Position numbers and translations under genes: made by a program. From assembly GCA_963204915.1 (NCBI GenBank), contig CAUJHS010000081.1, positions 62,001-126,000 of the forward strand: 64,000 bases of DNA, given 5' to 3'. The DNA comes from Planctomycetota bacterium. Its GTDB lineage: Bacteria; Planctomycetota; Planctomycetia; Pirellulales; Pirellulaceae. How positions within the stretch are numbered: position 1 is the stretch's first letter; each line of letters starts with the position of its first letter. Under the pieces are notes generated by a model. It was not told the origin of the DNA and ran no database searches. It worked only from the letters and a program-made list of their open reading frames with translations. This document shows positions 18,191 through 26,840 of this stretch, one piece after another.

Positions 18191-19395
18191 ATTCTCGCGA
18201 ACGCGTTCTTTGCGCCGTCAACCATCTCCCTGCGGACCGCTTACCAATCGACTTGGGAGGCACCCGTCAATCGGGAATTCACGCTTCCGCGTATTCCCAA
18301 TTAAAGCGTCTTCTGAAAATCGACTCGCCGACACGAGTTTTCGATTTGTATCAGATGTTGGCCGAGGTCGAGCGGCCCGTAATGGAGCGCTTCGGCGCAG
18401 ACGTCGTCGGACTATATCGTTCCGACGTTGCGTTTGGCATACGCAATGAAAACTGGCGACCTTGGCGACTATTTGACGGGACCGCGGTCGAGACTCCGGC
18501 TGGCTTTGAACCCCGCGAGGATCGCGATGGTGGACTTATCATCTTGCGCGGCGAAGAACCGATTGCGCGCATGCCGCGCGATGGTTTTTACTTTGACCGT
18601 TTGGAAAAATATCCCGGGGCAGCGCACGTCGAAATAGCAACGTTCCAGCTTCCAAGGCTCACGTCCGAGCAACTTGCGCATTTGAGAGCACAGGCAAAGG
18701 CCCTTTATGAACAAACCGACTTCGCTATTGTGGCGCCGTTGGGACCACCCTACGAGTTGTTCTACGGATTGGGAACAGGTAACTTCGAGTCCTGGATGAT
18801 CACGTTAGCGACCGAGCCGGAGTATGTGCACTTGCTTTATGAAAAGCTGATCGATGCGTGGATTGAGAACTTACAGCTGTTTGTCGACGCGGTTGAAGAT
18901 CGGGTTCAAGTATTACAGTTCTGCGATGATTTTGGAATGCAAACATCGTTGTTGTTGTCCGTTGCCATGTTTCGGCGTTTGATTATGCCGCACTATCAAC
19001 GCGGGCTGGCATGGATCAAACAAAACACTTCGATGAAAATTATGCTCCACAGTGACGGAGCGATCTATCCACTTATTCCCTCGCTCATTGAGATGGGGAT
19101 CGACATTCTTAATCCGGTACAAACAAGCGCCGACGGCATGGACCCGGTTCGACTCAAGCAGGAGTATGGGAGTCAACTTGTATTCTGGGGCGGGTCTCTC
19201 GATTGTCAAAAGACATTGCCATTCGGGACCGTCGACGAAGTCGCCTCGGAGGTTCGCCGCCATGTTGAGACGCTCGCCCCAGGAGGCGGATACGTATTTG
19301 CGCCCGTACATAACATTCAGGCTGGCGTGCCGCCTGAAAACATTGTCGCGATGTTCGACGCCGCACGTGCGACCGTCTTTTCGGTGAATGGGTGA
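18187..19395 (+). CDS. Uroporphyrinogen decarboxylase-family protein (methyltransferase-like) 1, 402 aa
   Basis: UroD-fold protein of the methyltransferase branch (MtaA/MtbA/CmuA relatives) rather than haem synthesis. The GTG at 18187 was chosen since it overlaps the upstream stop by four bases and gives an N-terminus MNSRERVL that matches the next paralogue's HSRERVL. Where the zinc-type members carry HxC, this one has HSDG (in MLHSDGAIYP), and its later cysteine lies in GGSLDCQK, so the zinc triad is not conserved. It may bind a methylated substrate or donor rather than a thiol. Located between the homocysteine enzyme and the second UroD protein in an overlapping operon. Confidence 0.8.
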   Translation: MNSRERVLCAVNHLPADRLPIDLGGTRQSGIHASAYSQLKRLLKIDSPTRVFDLYQMLAEVERPVMERFGADVVGLYRSDVAFGIRNENWRPWRLFDGTAVETPAGFEPREDRDGGLIILRGEEPIARMPRDGFYFDRLEKYPGAAHVEIATFQLPRLTSEQLAHLRAQAKALYEQTDFAIVAPLGPPYELFYGLGTGNFESWMITLATEPEYVHLLYEKLIDAWIENLQLFVDAVEDRVQVLQFCDDFGMQTSLLLSVAMFRRLIMPHYQRGLAWIKQNTSMKIMLHSDGAIYPLIPSLIEMGIDILNPVQTSADGMDPVRLKQEYGSQLVFWGGSLDCQKTLPFGTVDEVASEVRRHVETLAPGGGYVFAPVHNIQAGVPPENIVAMFDAARATVFSVNG

Positions 19396-19399
19396 AGCC

Positions 19400-20410
19400 A
19401 TGCATAGTCGTGAACGAGTCCTTGATTTTCTCGACGGAAAACCGGTCGACCGCTTACCGCAAATGCCAGTCGTCATGATGTTTTGCGCCGAACGCGCCGG
19501 TGTGAAATATGGTGATTATGTGCGAGATTTTCGCGTTCAAGCGGAGTGCCAGATCCGGACTGCGGCAGAGTTTGATTTGGATATCGTCTCAAACATGTCG
19601 GACCCCGCGCGCGAGGCGGCGGATTGCGGCGCTCATGTTGCATTCTACGACGATCAACCCGCCGCCATCGTCGAAAGCGACGCACTATTAGCCGATAAGT
19701 CAAAGCTACATAACTTGGCGATTCCCGATCCCTTAGGCGGAGGACGCATGCATGCCGCAGTGCGCGCCCTTGAAGTCATGAAGCTACGGGTCGGCGACAA
19801 CAAAGCGATTATGGGTTGGGTGGAGGGCCCCATTGCCGAAGCGGCGGATTTACGTGGAATCCATTCACTCATGCTCGACTTCTACGACGATCCGGCCTTT
19901 GTGCGCGACCTGTTTGAATTCGTCCTGGAAATGGCGCTTAGGTACGCACAAGCGCAATTAGACGCCGGAGCTGAAATCATCGGCATCGGCGATGCGGCGG
20001 CGTCTCTTGTCGGTCCCCGTTTTTACAACGACTTTGTGTGGCCGTTCGAAAAGCGACTGGTCGATGGACTGCATGCCCGGGGCGCCAAGGTTCGACTGCA
20101 CATTTGCGGAGACACGAGCTTGCTCGTCGACGGAATGGGAAGGCTCGGGTGTGAGATCGTTGACCTCGATTACTTCACGTCAGTTTCAGCGGCGCGCGAC
20201 GCCATGGGATCTGACCAGATCTTGCTGGGCAACATCGACCCGGTGCGGGTGTTGCGAAATGGGACGCCCGAGTCGATACGGAGGGCGATCGCGGCTTGTC
20301 ATCGTGAAGCGGGCGATCGTTACATCGTTGGCGCAGGTTGTGAGGCGCCACGCGACACGCCCGTGACGAACTTCCGCGCCATGACCACATACGCCCAGGC
20401 GATCAACTGA
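19400..20410 (+). CDS. Uroporphyrinogen decarboxylase-family methylcobamide methyltransferase 2, 336 aa
   Basis: UroD-fold methyltransferase that keeps the zinc triad of MtaA/MtbA enzymes: His and Cys in LHICGD (H234, C236) and a Cys in GAGCEAPRDTP (C314), spaced 77 residues apart as in the methanogen enzymes. Such enzymes move a methyl group between a corrinoid protein and a thiol. ATG at 19400 is preferred over the ATG at 19388 because GGTGA is suitably placed and the start then lines up with the paralogue upstream; the upstream alternative would overlap the previous stop. The donor or acceptor here is unknown; coenzyme M is not expected in this organism. Confidence 0.8.
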   Translation: MHSRERVLDFLDGKPVDRLPQMPVVMMFCAERAGVKYGDYVRDFRVQAECQIRTAAEFDLDIVSNMSDPAREAADCGAHVAFYDDQPAAIVESDALLADKSKLHNLAIPDPLGGGRMHAAVRALEVMKLRVGDNKAIMGWVEGPIAEAADLRGIHSLMLDFYDDPAFVRDLFEFVLEMALRYAQAQLDAGAEIIGIGDAAASLVGPRFYNDFVWPFEKRLVDGLHARGAKVRLHICGDTSLLVDGMGRLGCEIVDLDYFTSVSAARDAMGSDQILLGNIDPVRVLRNGTPESIRRAIAACHREAGDRYIVGAGCEAPRDTPVTNFRAMTTYAQAIN

Positions 20411-20427
20411 TGTGCACAACCGTCGGC

Positions 20428-21075
20428 TTAGACAGTGCAGAGACGACGAGCCAGAGTCACGGCGCCGCTCGCATTGTCGCTGTAACCGTCGGCTCCAATG
20501 GATTCAGCAAATTGTTGCGTCACGGGGGCGCCGCCCACAATGACGCGGCATTGGCCATGAATGCCAGCTTCGCGCACCGCCTCGACGACGGCTTTCATGC
20601 CCATCATCGTGGTTGTCAGCAGCGCAGATACGGCGATTAGATTCGCGCCCGTCTCGCGAGCGTGACGGACAAACGTCTCCGGCGCGACGTCGACCCCCAG
20701 GTCAAATACATCGAAACCGCCGCCTTCCAGCATCGCCGCAACAAGTCCTTTGCCAATATCATGCAAGTCGCCTTTGACAGTGCCAATAACCACTCGCCCG
20801 ACCGGTTCAATACCTCGTTCCACGAGTAACGGACGAAGTATTTCTAAAGATCCTTTCATAGCCCTGGCGGCAATTAACAACTCCGGCACGAAGTATTCAT
20901 GATTCTGAAAACGCCGACCGACCTCGTCCATGGCCGGGATCATTTGCTCGGTTACAAGCCGCTGTGGATCGATCCTCGCAGCAAGCGCCGCGTTTGTCAC
21001 ATCGACAGCGACTTTCAAATCGCCGGTTAGTATGGCCTCGTGCAATTTGTGCAAGTCTAAGGTTTCATCCGCCAT
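20428..21075 (-). CDS. Corrinoid (B12-binding) methyltransferase protein, 215 aa
   Basis: Carrier of a methylcobamide cofactor, equivalent to the B12 module of MetH or to MtaC/MtbC. A helical cap (residues 1-90) is followed by a Rossmann B12-binding domain with the base-off motif DLHDIG (D103, H105, G108), the SALLTTTM segment and GGAPV. Such proteins shuttle methyl groups between a donor methyltransferase and an acceptor. ATG at 21075 was chosen because GGAG lies six to seven bases upstream; the longer frame begins with an implausible extension. It is oppositely oriented to the other cluster genes: it converges with the second UroD gene and diverges from the reactivation gene. Confidence 0.9.
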   Translation of the reverse strand: MADETLDLHKLHEAILTGDLKVAVDVTNAALAARIDPQRLVTEQMIPAMDEVGRRFQNHEYFVPELLIAARAMKGSLEILRPLLVERGIEPVGRVVIGTVKGDLHDIGKGLVAAMLEGGGFDVFDLGVDVAPETFVRHARETGANLIAVSALLTTTMMGMKAVVEAVREAGIHGQCRVIVGGAPVTQQFAESIGADGYSDNASGAVTLARRLCTV

Positions 21076-21324
21076 ATGTGCTCCTTCATGGGTGGAGTAG
21101 CCCAGTTTGTACAGTTCAGTTACTCTAAATGAAACCTTCAATAGCGACAATCGCCGACCGTGTTGGGCGACGCGGCGCTTCGGTAGTCCCTCCTATTTTG
21201 TCGGTAGCAGGGTTCGATGGTTTCCGATTGACCTGGCCGTAGCAAAGGGTCCAGCGATCGGCCTGCTCAGAAACGCTGCCTAAGAAATCGAACCTGCGGT
21301 CAGGGTTCACATAATGAGGCCGTG

Positions 21325-22044
21325 ATGGCGACGACTCCACAGAACCGAATTGCGGTGTGGGAACCGATCATCATCGACAGGGTCGATGAACCGGTGGACC
21401 GACAAGAAGTGCTTCGCTACCTGGGTTATCCTGCGGGAGTTGCGCCGAGTTCCGCCATCGAATCGATGCTTGATTCCTGGCTCGGCGAGGCAGGCAAACT
21501 GGCACATCCACGCGCGGTCTATCTGGTTTTGCCCGTCGTGGCGAAGGACCGACGCACACTCCAATTGCAGACGTGGGATCGCATCATCGAATTCCGAGGC
21601 GCGATAGGCGAGTTCCTAAGTCCCGCGGAGTGGGTCGCGGCGTTTATCGCAACCGCGGGATGCGGCATCGAAACACTTGCTAGTGAACGAATGAACCAAG
21701 GCGACGCGTTAGCTGCACTGATCATTAATTCCGTTGGCGCCGAGCGAGCTGAAGCCGCCGAAGCTGCCGTCATAGCACAACTACGATCGAGGGTCTCCTT
21801 GTTCGATATGGCGCCGACGCTACCATATAGCCCAGGCTATTGCGGAATGAAGCTGACGCAACAAAAGGCCTTGTTTGAACTGTTTGGCGCAAAGACGGTT
21901 GGAGTATCGTTAACTGACCATTACCTCATGCGTCCGTTGAAATCTGTTTCCGGACTCATTGGAATTGGTCCCGCAGATCAAGTACTGGCGGACGGTTCGC
22001 CTTGCGAACGTTGCGAATTACACAACTGCGCAATGCGACGGTAA
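21325..22044 (+). CDS. MetH-type AdoMet-dependent corrinoid reactivation domain protein, 239 aa
   Basis: Free-standing homologue of the C-terminal activation domain of methionine synthase, which uses AdoMet and an electron donor to re-methylate inactive cob(II)alamin. The diagnostic YSPGYCGM (168-175) and the MRPLKSVSGL segment are present. A C-terminal CxxCxxxxC (C227, C230, C235) is an addition absent from MetH and could bind metal or an Fe-S cluster, as in anaerobe reactivators. A GAGG precedes the ATG; a GTG three bases upstream is an alternative. Together with the corrinoid protein and the homocysteine enzyme it completes a split MetH minus the pterin domain. Confidence 0.85.
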   Translation: MATTPQNRIAVWEPIIIDRVDEPVDRQEVLRYLGYPAGVAPSSAIESMLDSWLGEAGKLAHPRAVYLVLPVVAKDRRTLQLQTWDRIIEFRGAIGEFLSPAEWVAAFIATAGCGIETLASERMNQGDALAALIINSVGAERAEAAEAAVIAQLRSRVSLFDMAPTLPYSPGYCGMKLTQQKALFELFGAKTVGVSLTDHYLMRPLKSVSGLIGIGPADQVLADGSPCERCELHNCAMRR

Positions 22045-22118
22045 CTCCGCGACGCGAAAAATGCTGCGCGAGGAACATTTACTCGAACGCACTTTAGCGG
22101 GGTTGGCATGCCCAATAC

Positions 22119-22157
22119 AAAAAAGGGGCCGCGGCATGCATAAGTCATCGCGGCCCC
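22119..22157 (-). terminator. Intrinsic terminator (minus strand)
   Basis: A 9-bp stem GGGGCCGCG/CGCGGCCCC (22125-22133 with 22149-22157) followed on the minus strand by TTTTTTGTATT. It serves the exported protein gene ending at 22197 and may also shield the methyltransferase cluster. Confidence 0.8.
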
Positions 22158-22196
22158 ACAACGTAACTTCGATACTGCCGCTTTCAATTGGCCATT

Positions 22197-22871
22197 TTAA
22201 CGGAGAGCGACAGCCGTCATGCCAGGAGCAAAGTTCATTTCATATTGGAGACTGGAAAGGAACCGTTTCGCCTGGACGTACTCCATGGGCTTCATCTCAT
22301 GAACACGGCCGCGCAGGTTTTCGGTCATCGTCGAAGCAATTCTTTGAACTTCTTGGCTTTCCGTGGTCGCGCCGCGATGTTCCATAAGTACGTCAATTGC
22401 TTCCCGGTTTGCAGCGAATACGGGGTCGTTGAACACGGATGGCCATGCCAAACGAGCACCCGTCGCGTCGAATTGATGCGCTGCTAATCGGTCCGGGGCG
22501 CGATCTCTCGCCAACCTTGCTAACGTTTCTGTCGTAGGCCGTTGTCCTCGCTCCTCCGCACGTCGTTCACGGTTGATCTGCCGGAGGTCGAAGTAAGTTG
22601 TTGCGGCCTTCAGACGGTTATCGAGATAATCGCTATATGCTTCTTGCCCATGAATCGCTGCAAGAGCGTTATTGTAGTTGGCTTCTCCCACACTTCGCAT
22701 GAGATCGGCCCCGCCGCGGAACAGGCCTTCCTCCAATGTGGAGGCATGGTCATAGAACGTAGCGGCCGATGTTGCTGGGGGAGGGCTGGTTGCGTGGCTT
22801 TGCGCATTTACTATGTGCGTAGACACCAAGGCCACCAAGACCAGCACGCTGGTAAACACGGTGGCTTTCAT
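22197..22871 (-). CDS. Exported hypothetical protein, 224 aa
   Basis: Not recognised. The ATG at 22871 (AAGGA about ten bases upstream) opens a standard signal peptide MKATVFTSVLVLVAL..., with likely cleavage after HIVNA. The mature part is polar and mostly helical, with repeated charged helices and motifs such as YSDYLDNRLK and TYFDLRQINRERR; no cysteines are evident. It ends before a strong terminator, so it appears to be a single-gene unit. A planctomycete-specific periplasmic helical protein is the best description. Confidence 0.7.
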   Translation of the reverse strand: MKATVFTSVLVLVALVSTHIVNAQSHATSPPPATSAATFYDHASTLEEGLFRGGADLMRSVGEANYNNALAAIHGQEAYSDYLDNRLKAATTYFDLRQINRERRAEERGQRPTTETLARLARDRAPDRLAAHQFDATGARLAWPSVFNDPVFAANREAIDVLMEHRGATTESQEVQRIASTMTENLRGRVHEMKPMEYVQAKRFLSSLQYEMNFAPGMTAVALR

Positions 22872-23261
22872 GGCGAAATTCCTTATTGTTAGGGCGGTTG
22901 AGCTGGAACGTACGGCACGTACGTCGGATTCGTCCGCCAACTGATTTCACGATACATGCTTGGTGGGTTTAACATATGCCCTCCTTTTGATTTAGTTGAC
23001 GAACTCACAAACTTAATAAGAGACTTCGCGCCAGTCGCTATCGTGCTAATTAGCAAGTCTTGTTCCAGATAACGGAATGCATGTAAAGTCGTGTGAATCC
23101 ACTTTGACTGCATGAGATAACATGAGATAAATTGTGATTTCCTTGCACCTTTAACTCGTTGCCCCTGGTCGTGTTCGAAAGCAACTGTGCTGAATCTGCG
23201 CGCGCGATGCCAAAAAGCGTGCGGCGTGGCGTTGCAGCGGCGGAGGTGGCGTCACCCTTGC
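22872..23261. other. Intergenic region with a tandem decamer
   Basis: 390 bases between two genes on the same strand. Short open frames here have no Shine-Dalgarno or family character. It contains a tandem repeat (23111-23130) and otherwise nothing I recognise. Confidence 0.5.
23111..23130. repeat. Perfect tandem decamer CATGAGATAA x2
   Basis: Two immediately adjacent copies, about 240 bases upstream of the exported protein gene on the minus strand and about 130 bases downstream of the PpsR-like stop. The 10-bp period equals one helical turn, so it could present two faces of a binding site, or be replication slippage. Confidence 0.6.
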
Positions 23262-24086
23262 TTATGGTCGTATCATATGGAGCACTTCCTCGGCGACCTC
23301 CTCGACGCTCTTGTAAGATACGTCGATTTGGCGCCAACCGTGCTTTTCTGCGATCGCTAGCGCATGGCGCAATTCCTCGGCAATTCCACGAATGTCAATG
23401 TAATCCGTTAGGGTATGATGCGAGGAAACTCGATGGGCGCGCACGTCTCGAATACTACGTAAGCGTTGGGCGTTCATGGTCAGGCTAATAACTTTAAGCG
23501 GATCCAGCTGCGTTAGTTTTTCGTGTGGTGCTTCGTGCAGTACAATCGGGACGTTGGCGGCTCGTACTCCGTGTGACGCGAGATAAAAGCAGACCACGCT
23601 CTTCGACACGCGTGAAGGCCCAACGAGCACGACATCCGCCCGATCTAGTTCGGCCATGCGCTGACCATCATCGTGCGCTAACGTAAAGTCGACGGCGTCG
23701 ATTCGGTCGAATTGTTCTTTCCTTAATGCATAGGACAGCCCCGCTTGCCGCAATGGCGGCTCGTTCAAATGGTCTTCTAGGATTGCCAATGCGCCTCCCA
23801 GTAGATCAACCGACGGGACCCCCTGCCGCTCAAGTTCGTCAAGGGCGGCCTGACGAATTTTGGGCGCTACAAGGGTGTAGAAGACGATGGCGCCCTGTTT
23901 CTTAGCTTCGGCAACGATTCGTCGGGCCGCCGCTGCCGATCGAATTCGCGGTTTGATAACGAGCTTTACATTCGGTTCCACAAATTGCGCGAGTGCGGAA
24001 TTAACGACTTGTTCTCCTGTGCGTCCGGCGCCGCCCGACATAATGTAAACGCTTAACGGCCTACCGCGTTTGCGTTTTTTCGGCAT
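23262..24086 (-). CDS. PEP synthase / PPDK regulatory protein (DUF299-type), 274 aa
   Basis: Bifunctional ADP-dependent kinase and pyrophosphorylase that switches PEP synthetase or pyruvate phosphate dikinase off and on by phosphorylating a threonine next to the catalytic histidine. The typical nucleotide-binding site GPSRVSKS is at 156-163, and the N-terminal MSGGAGRTGE and HxDG-region are in place; family versions usually read SRTSKT, so VSKS is a mild variant. ATG at 24086 gives a basic N-terminus PKKRKRGRP, somewhat unusual, and no strong Shine-Dalgarno is seen; a GTG at 24122 is an alternative. The target enzyme gene is not adjacent. Confidence 0.85.
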   Translation of the reverse strand: MPKKRKRGRPLSVYIMSGGAGRTGEQVVNSALAQFVEPNVKLVIKPRIRSAAAARRIVAEAKKQGAIVFYTLVAPKIRQAALDELERQGVPSVDLLGGALAILEDHLNEPPLRQAGLSYALRKEQFDRIDAVDFTLAHDDGQRMAELDRADVVLVGPSRVSKSVVCFYLASHGVRAANVPIVLHEAPHEKLTQLDPLKVISLTMNAQRLRSIRDVRAHRVSSHHTLTDYIDIRGIAEELRHALAIAEKHGWRQIDVSYKSVEEVAEEVLHMIRP

Positions 24087-24267
24087 GGGAAATAGTTCCG
24101 TCGAGCAGGCTAAAGTGTACACGCTGCCTTACACTACTTCGGGCAAACTCCGCGCGAAGATGTTTAAAACGCCGGTGCGCAAATTCAGTATATCCTGGCA
24201 TGTGATCGATTCGAGGTCGCTATGACTGGTCTCTTGATCGTCACGAATGGGGCGCCTTCATTCCCCA

Positions 24268-25782
24268 TCAAAGTTCTTCTGGAAAAAACTCTTCCACGGG
24301 CAAGTCGTTGCGAAACGTCCAATACGCCAACGAAGCGATTTCGCTCATGCGGCGCAGCCATTCTCGATTTTCGGCAGGGAGCGAGAAGGCAACCACTGCT
24401 TCCAGGTCACGGATCATCAGTGGATTATCGCCGTAGTAAGAGTGACCGATGAGACTCGTGTCGATCGGCGAAACGTCAATCGTATCAATTTCAGGACATA
24501 CGACACGATGTTCACCCGAAAGCCCAGCGCGCGTATAACCATGGACGCGAGTTGACGCCTGAAGCGCACGATCCGAGGAGGAAGCGTACAGGGTCACATG
24601 GGCCGCAACCCGTCTTAAGCTCGGTGCGTAACGATTGCGGAACTCGTCCGCATCGACGTCGGGCGCTGCCAAGACCACTTGCCCGAAGACGGCGGATGGA
24701 GGCTCGTGCAACGAAATCCGCTCGAGGGCCTGGATCAGGGCTCGATTTCCCATGCTGTGTGCCACCAAATGAACTGACTTGGCCTGAGTTTTCTGCACGA
24801 CCTCAAGCAGAAAACGTTCTAGCTGAACCACGGTCCAAGAGACGTTCGCTTCGTCCTCGGTATAGTGCGCCAGTTCGCCGCAGGAGGGCCAACTGTAACA
24901 GATTGCGGCTCCATCGAAACTTAGGTCATAGGCAATTTGGGCCGTTCGCTTCACCGCATCGTCAAACCCGACATTGTATCCATGCACAAAGACAAAAGCT
25001 TGCTTTTCGAAGGATTCGTCGACGCTCGCCTTTAGCTTTCGATAAAACTCGTCGTCGGGAAGGCGCGCTACGCGTTGCAAGACGACGTGCTTCAACGGGT
25101 CTTCACGAAACTCCAACCGCAATATCGATGGCGACTCAACAAGCCCCACACGATGATCGGGCGGAATGCTAACTTCGCAGGTTCCCAATTCCAGGATCGC
25201 GGCGCTCCCCGATGTGTGTCGTTCGTTACCGTATGTTCGATTGCCAAACTCCGTCGCACGTCGAAGTTGACCCAAGCGAACGATTTCCATATGGCCATAT
25301 GTGATTGTGGTACCTGCGCTCGCAAGCGCCATGAGAATTAAAACAATCCGCAATATCCAACGCGAACTTCGAAAGGCGCCCGCAATTAACAAAGCGGTGA
25401 CGCTCCCGGCAATGAGAGCCGGAAGAAATAGGCGCCAGCTCCGTCGAGGTTCGCCCTGCAATCCTGTTGGGGCGCGATCCGTTGCGTAGAACACCTGTAC
25501 TAGGTGAACATCAGAATCCGTCAAAACTCGGTAAGCGTGTACATCGGGCGCAGGGGCGTCACTGATTGTATTGTCCGAGGCATTTGCTTCGTGCGATTCG
25601 AGATCCCCCGACGCCGTATCCGATTGCGACATTGTCGCTTGGGACGGCGATTGGCTTGTTGGTGCGCTGGGCGGAGCGTCTTTGGCGGCGCACCCCGCGA
25701 GAAGACCTACCGCAAGCCACATTCCCCAAATGAACCGACGTCGGACGAAGTAAAAGCAGTAAAAGTGGGATTGATGATGCAT
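24268..25782 (-). CDS. DUF900 alpha/beta-hydrolase lipoprotein, 504 aa
   Basis: Lipoprotein anchored through a lipobox (VGLLAGC, Cys near residue 31), followed by a Ser/Thr-rich linker, two hydrophobic segments (about 117-155), and a C-terminal DUF900 alpha/beta-hydrolase domain with the nucleophile elbow AHSMGN and the FVHGYNVGF oxyanion region. GGAGGT stands eight bases before the ATG at 25782. DUF900 enzymes have no firmly established substrate; a lipase/esterase or protein-processing role is plausible. The double membrane segment within a lipoprotein is unusual. Confidence 0.8.
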   Translation of the reverse strand: MHHQSHFYCFYFVRRRFIWGMWLAVGLLAGCAAKDAPPSAPTSQSPSQATMSQSDTASGDLESHEANASDNTISDAPAPDVHAYRVLTDSDVHLVQVFYATDRAPTGLQGEPRRSWRLFLPALIAGSVTALLIAGAFRSSRWILRIVLILMALASAGTTITYGHMEIVRLGQLRRATEFGNRTYGNERHTSGSAAILELGTCEVSIPPDHRVGLVESPSILRLEFREDPLKHVVLQRVARLPDDEFYRKLKASVDESFEKQAFVFVHGYNVGFDDAVKRTAQIAYDLSFDGAAICYSWPSCGELAHYTEDEANVSWTVVQLERFLLEVVQKTQAKSVHLVAHSMGNRALIQALERISLHEPPSAVFGQVVLAAPDVDADEFRNRYAPSLRRVAAHVTLYASSSDRALQASTRVHGYTRAGLSGEHRVVCPEIDTIDVSPIDTSLIGHSYYGDNPLMIRDLEAVVAFSLPAENREWLRRMSEIASLAYWTFRNDLPVEEFFPEEL

Positions 25783-25902
25783 CGCGACTTACCTCCAAAT
25801 GTCTGGACCGCGGTAGTAGAAACACTCGGGGTAGTCCATTCCATCAGGTAAATCCCTTCGGTTGGCAGGATGACGGGCGCAACCTGCCAGTTGGTCTCGT
25901 GG

Positions 25903-26364
25903 TTAAGTCGTGGCAAACGAAATCACTAAGGGCTCTTCGAGTCTCATGAAATCTGCCATCTTCATTCGTAGCGCTTCTTGATGCGTGTTGCCTTCGATAA
26001 TCAAGTCGGAGTTTGCGGCAAGGTCTTTGTCGATCACCGTTTGCATGGCATACTGCGAACCGAACGGAGGCAGAACACCGAATTCGCAATCGGGGCAGTG
26101 ATCGGCAATTTCATCCTCGGTCGCCAATTCAATCTCACAGCCGTTTAAGGTCCGCGAAAGGCGTTCAAAGTCGATTCGTTTGGTGGCTGGTAGCACGGCG
26201 ACCAAGTAGCCGTATCGATGGTCCACTCGCAGCAACACAGTTTTTGCAACCTTATGACCTGACACGTGCAGAGCCTGAGCAACGTGTTGTGCGTCATACG
26301 CGACGTGATGCGGCAGGACTTCAAAGTCGATGCCGTTTTTATCAAGAAAATTTGAGATAACCAT
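25903..26364 (-). CDS. YbaK/ProX-type aminoacyl-tRNA deacylase, 153 aa
   Basis: Editing-domain homologue that hydrolyses mischarged aminoacyl-tRNA in trans. The domain fills the protein; the family's catalytic Lys is in GHKVAKTVLL, and GVLPPFGS and the GNTHQ region are characteristic. The length is normal for a free-standing member. ATG at 26364 is used; GGGGAG lies about nine bases before it, better than a TTG start upstream. It lies 50 bases downstream of DUF2267 on the same strand, so they may share a transcript. Its place in a stress region suggests use under conditions of mistranslation, inferred only. Confidence 0.85.
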   Translation of the reverse strand: MVISNFLDKNGIDFEVLPHHVAYDAQHVAQALHVSGHKVAKTVLLRVDHRYGYLVAVLPATKRIDFERLSRTLNGCEIELATEDEIADHCPDCEFGVLPPFGSQYAMQTVIDKDLAANSDLIIEGNTHQEALRMKMADFMRLEEPLVISFATT

Positions 26365-26414
26365 GGCGAAGTTCTCCCCAACCAAAGAATGACACCGAGT
26401 ATTTTGAATTGGCC

Positions 26415-26840
26415 TTAGGGCCAGAATTCACGAAGTTCCTTAGGCAGATTCGCCTTAACGTCTTCGATCTCGCCCTCGCTTACGTGTTTGGCGATGGTAG
26501 CGAAGACCGCCTCGACGATTTCATCCAAATCGAGTAACGGGTCGCCGCGGAATTCTGATGCAACATGTTCGAAAAACGCATCCAAGGTGCGTTCCCGCCG
26601 GGGCGCCGCGTTGGGCCTCCAGCCTTCGTAATAGCAACCCCGCAACAACATTGGTAACTGCGCGCCAAGGTTTGCCGCTTCGTCAGTCGATAACCGGTCC
26701 CGCAAAGCATGCAGCACCGCTCGCAATGCATGATATACGCGATCCGAATCCGTCCAGCCTAGCTCCTTCCGCAGATCACGTAACCAAATATTCGTTTTTT
26801 CTAGGGTCGAGTCAAAAGCGCTAACCATGGTGGTGGGCAT
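26415..26840 (-). CDS. DUF2267 protein, 141 aa
   Basis: Small helical protein of the DUF2267 family, often encoded beside stress proteins. The family consensus is visible: DRVYHALRAVLHALRDRL, then LGAQLPMLLRGCYYEGW, and a C-terminal helix pair ending AKLPKELREFW-like. No catalytic residues are known. GGAGGAACC precedes the ATG, giving strong initiation. Upstream lies a 614-base gene-free stretch shared with hsp20, which runs the other way, suggesting a divergent promoter region for stress genes. Confidence 0.85.
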   Translation of the reverse strand: MPTTMVSAFDSTLEKTNIWLRDLRKELGWTDSDRVYHALRAVLHALRDRLSTDEAANLGAQLPMLLRGCYYEGWRPNAAPRRERTLDAFFEHVASEFRGDPLLDLDEIVEAVFATIAKHVSEGEIEDVKANLPKELREFWP

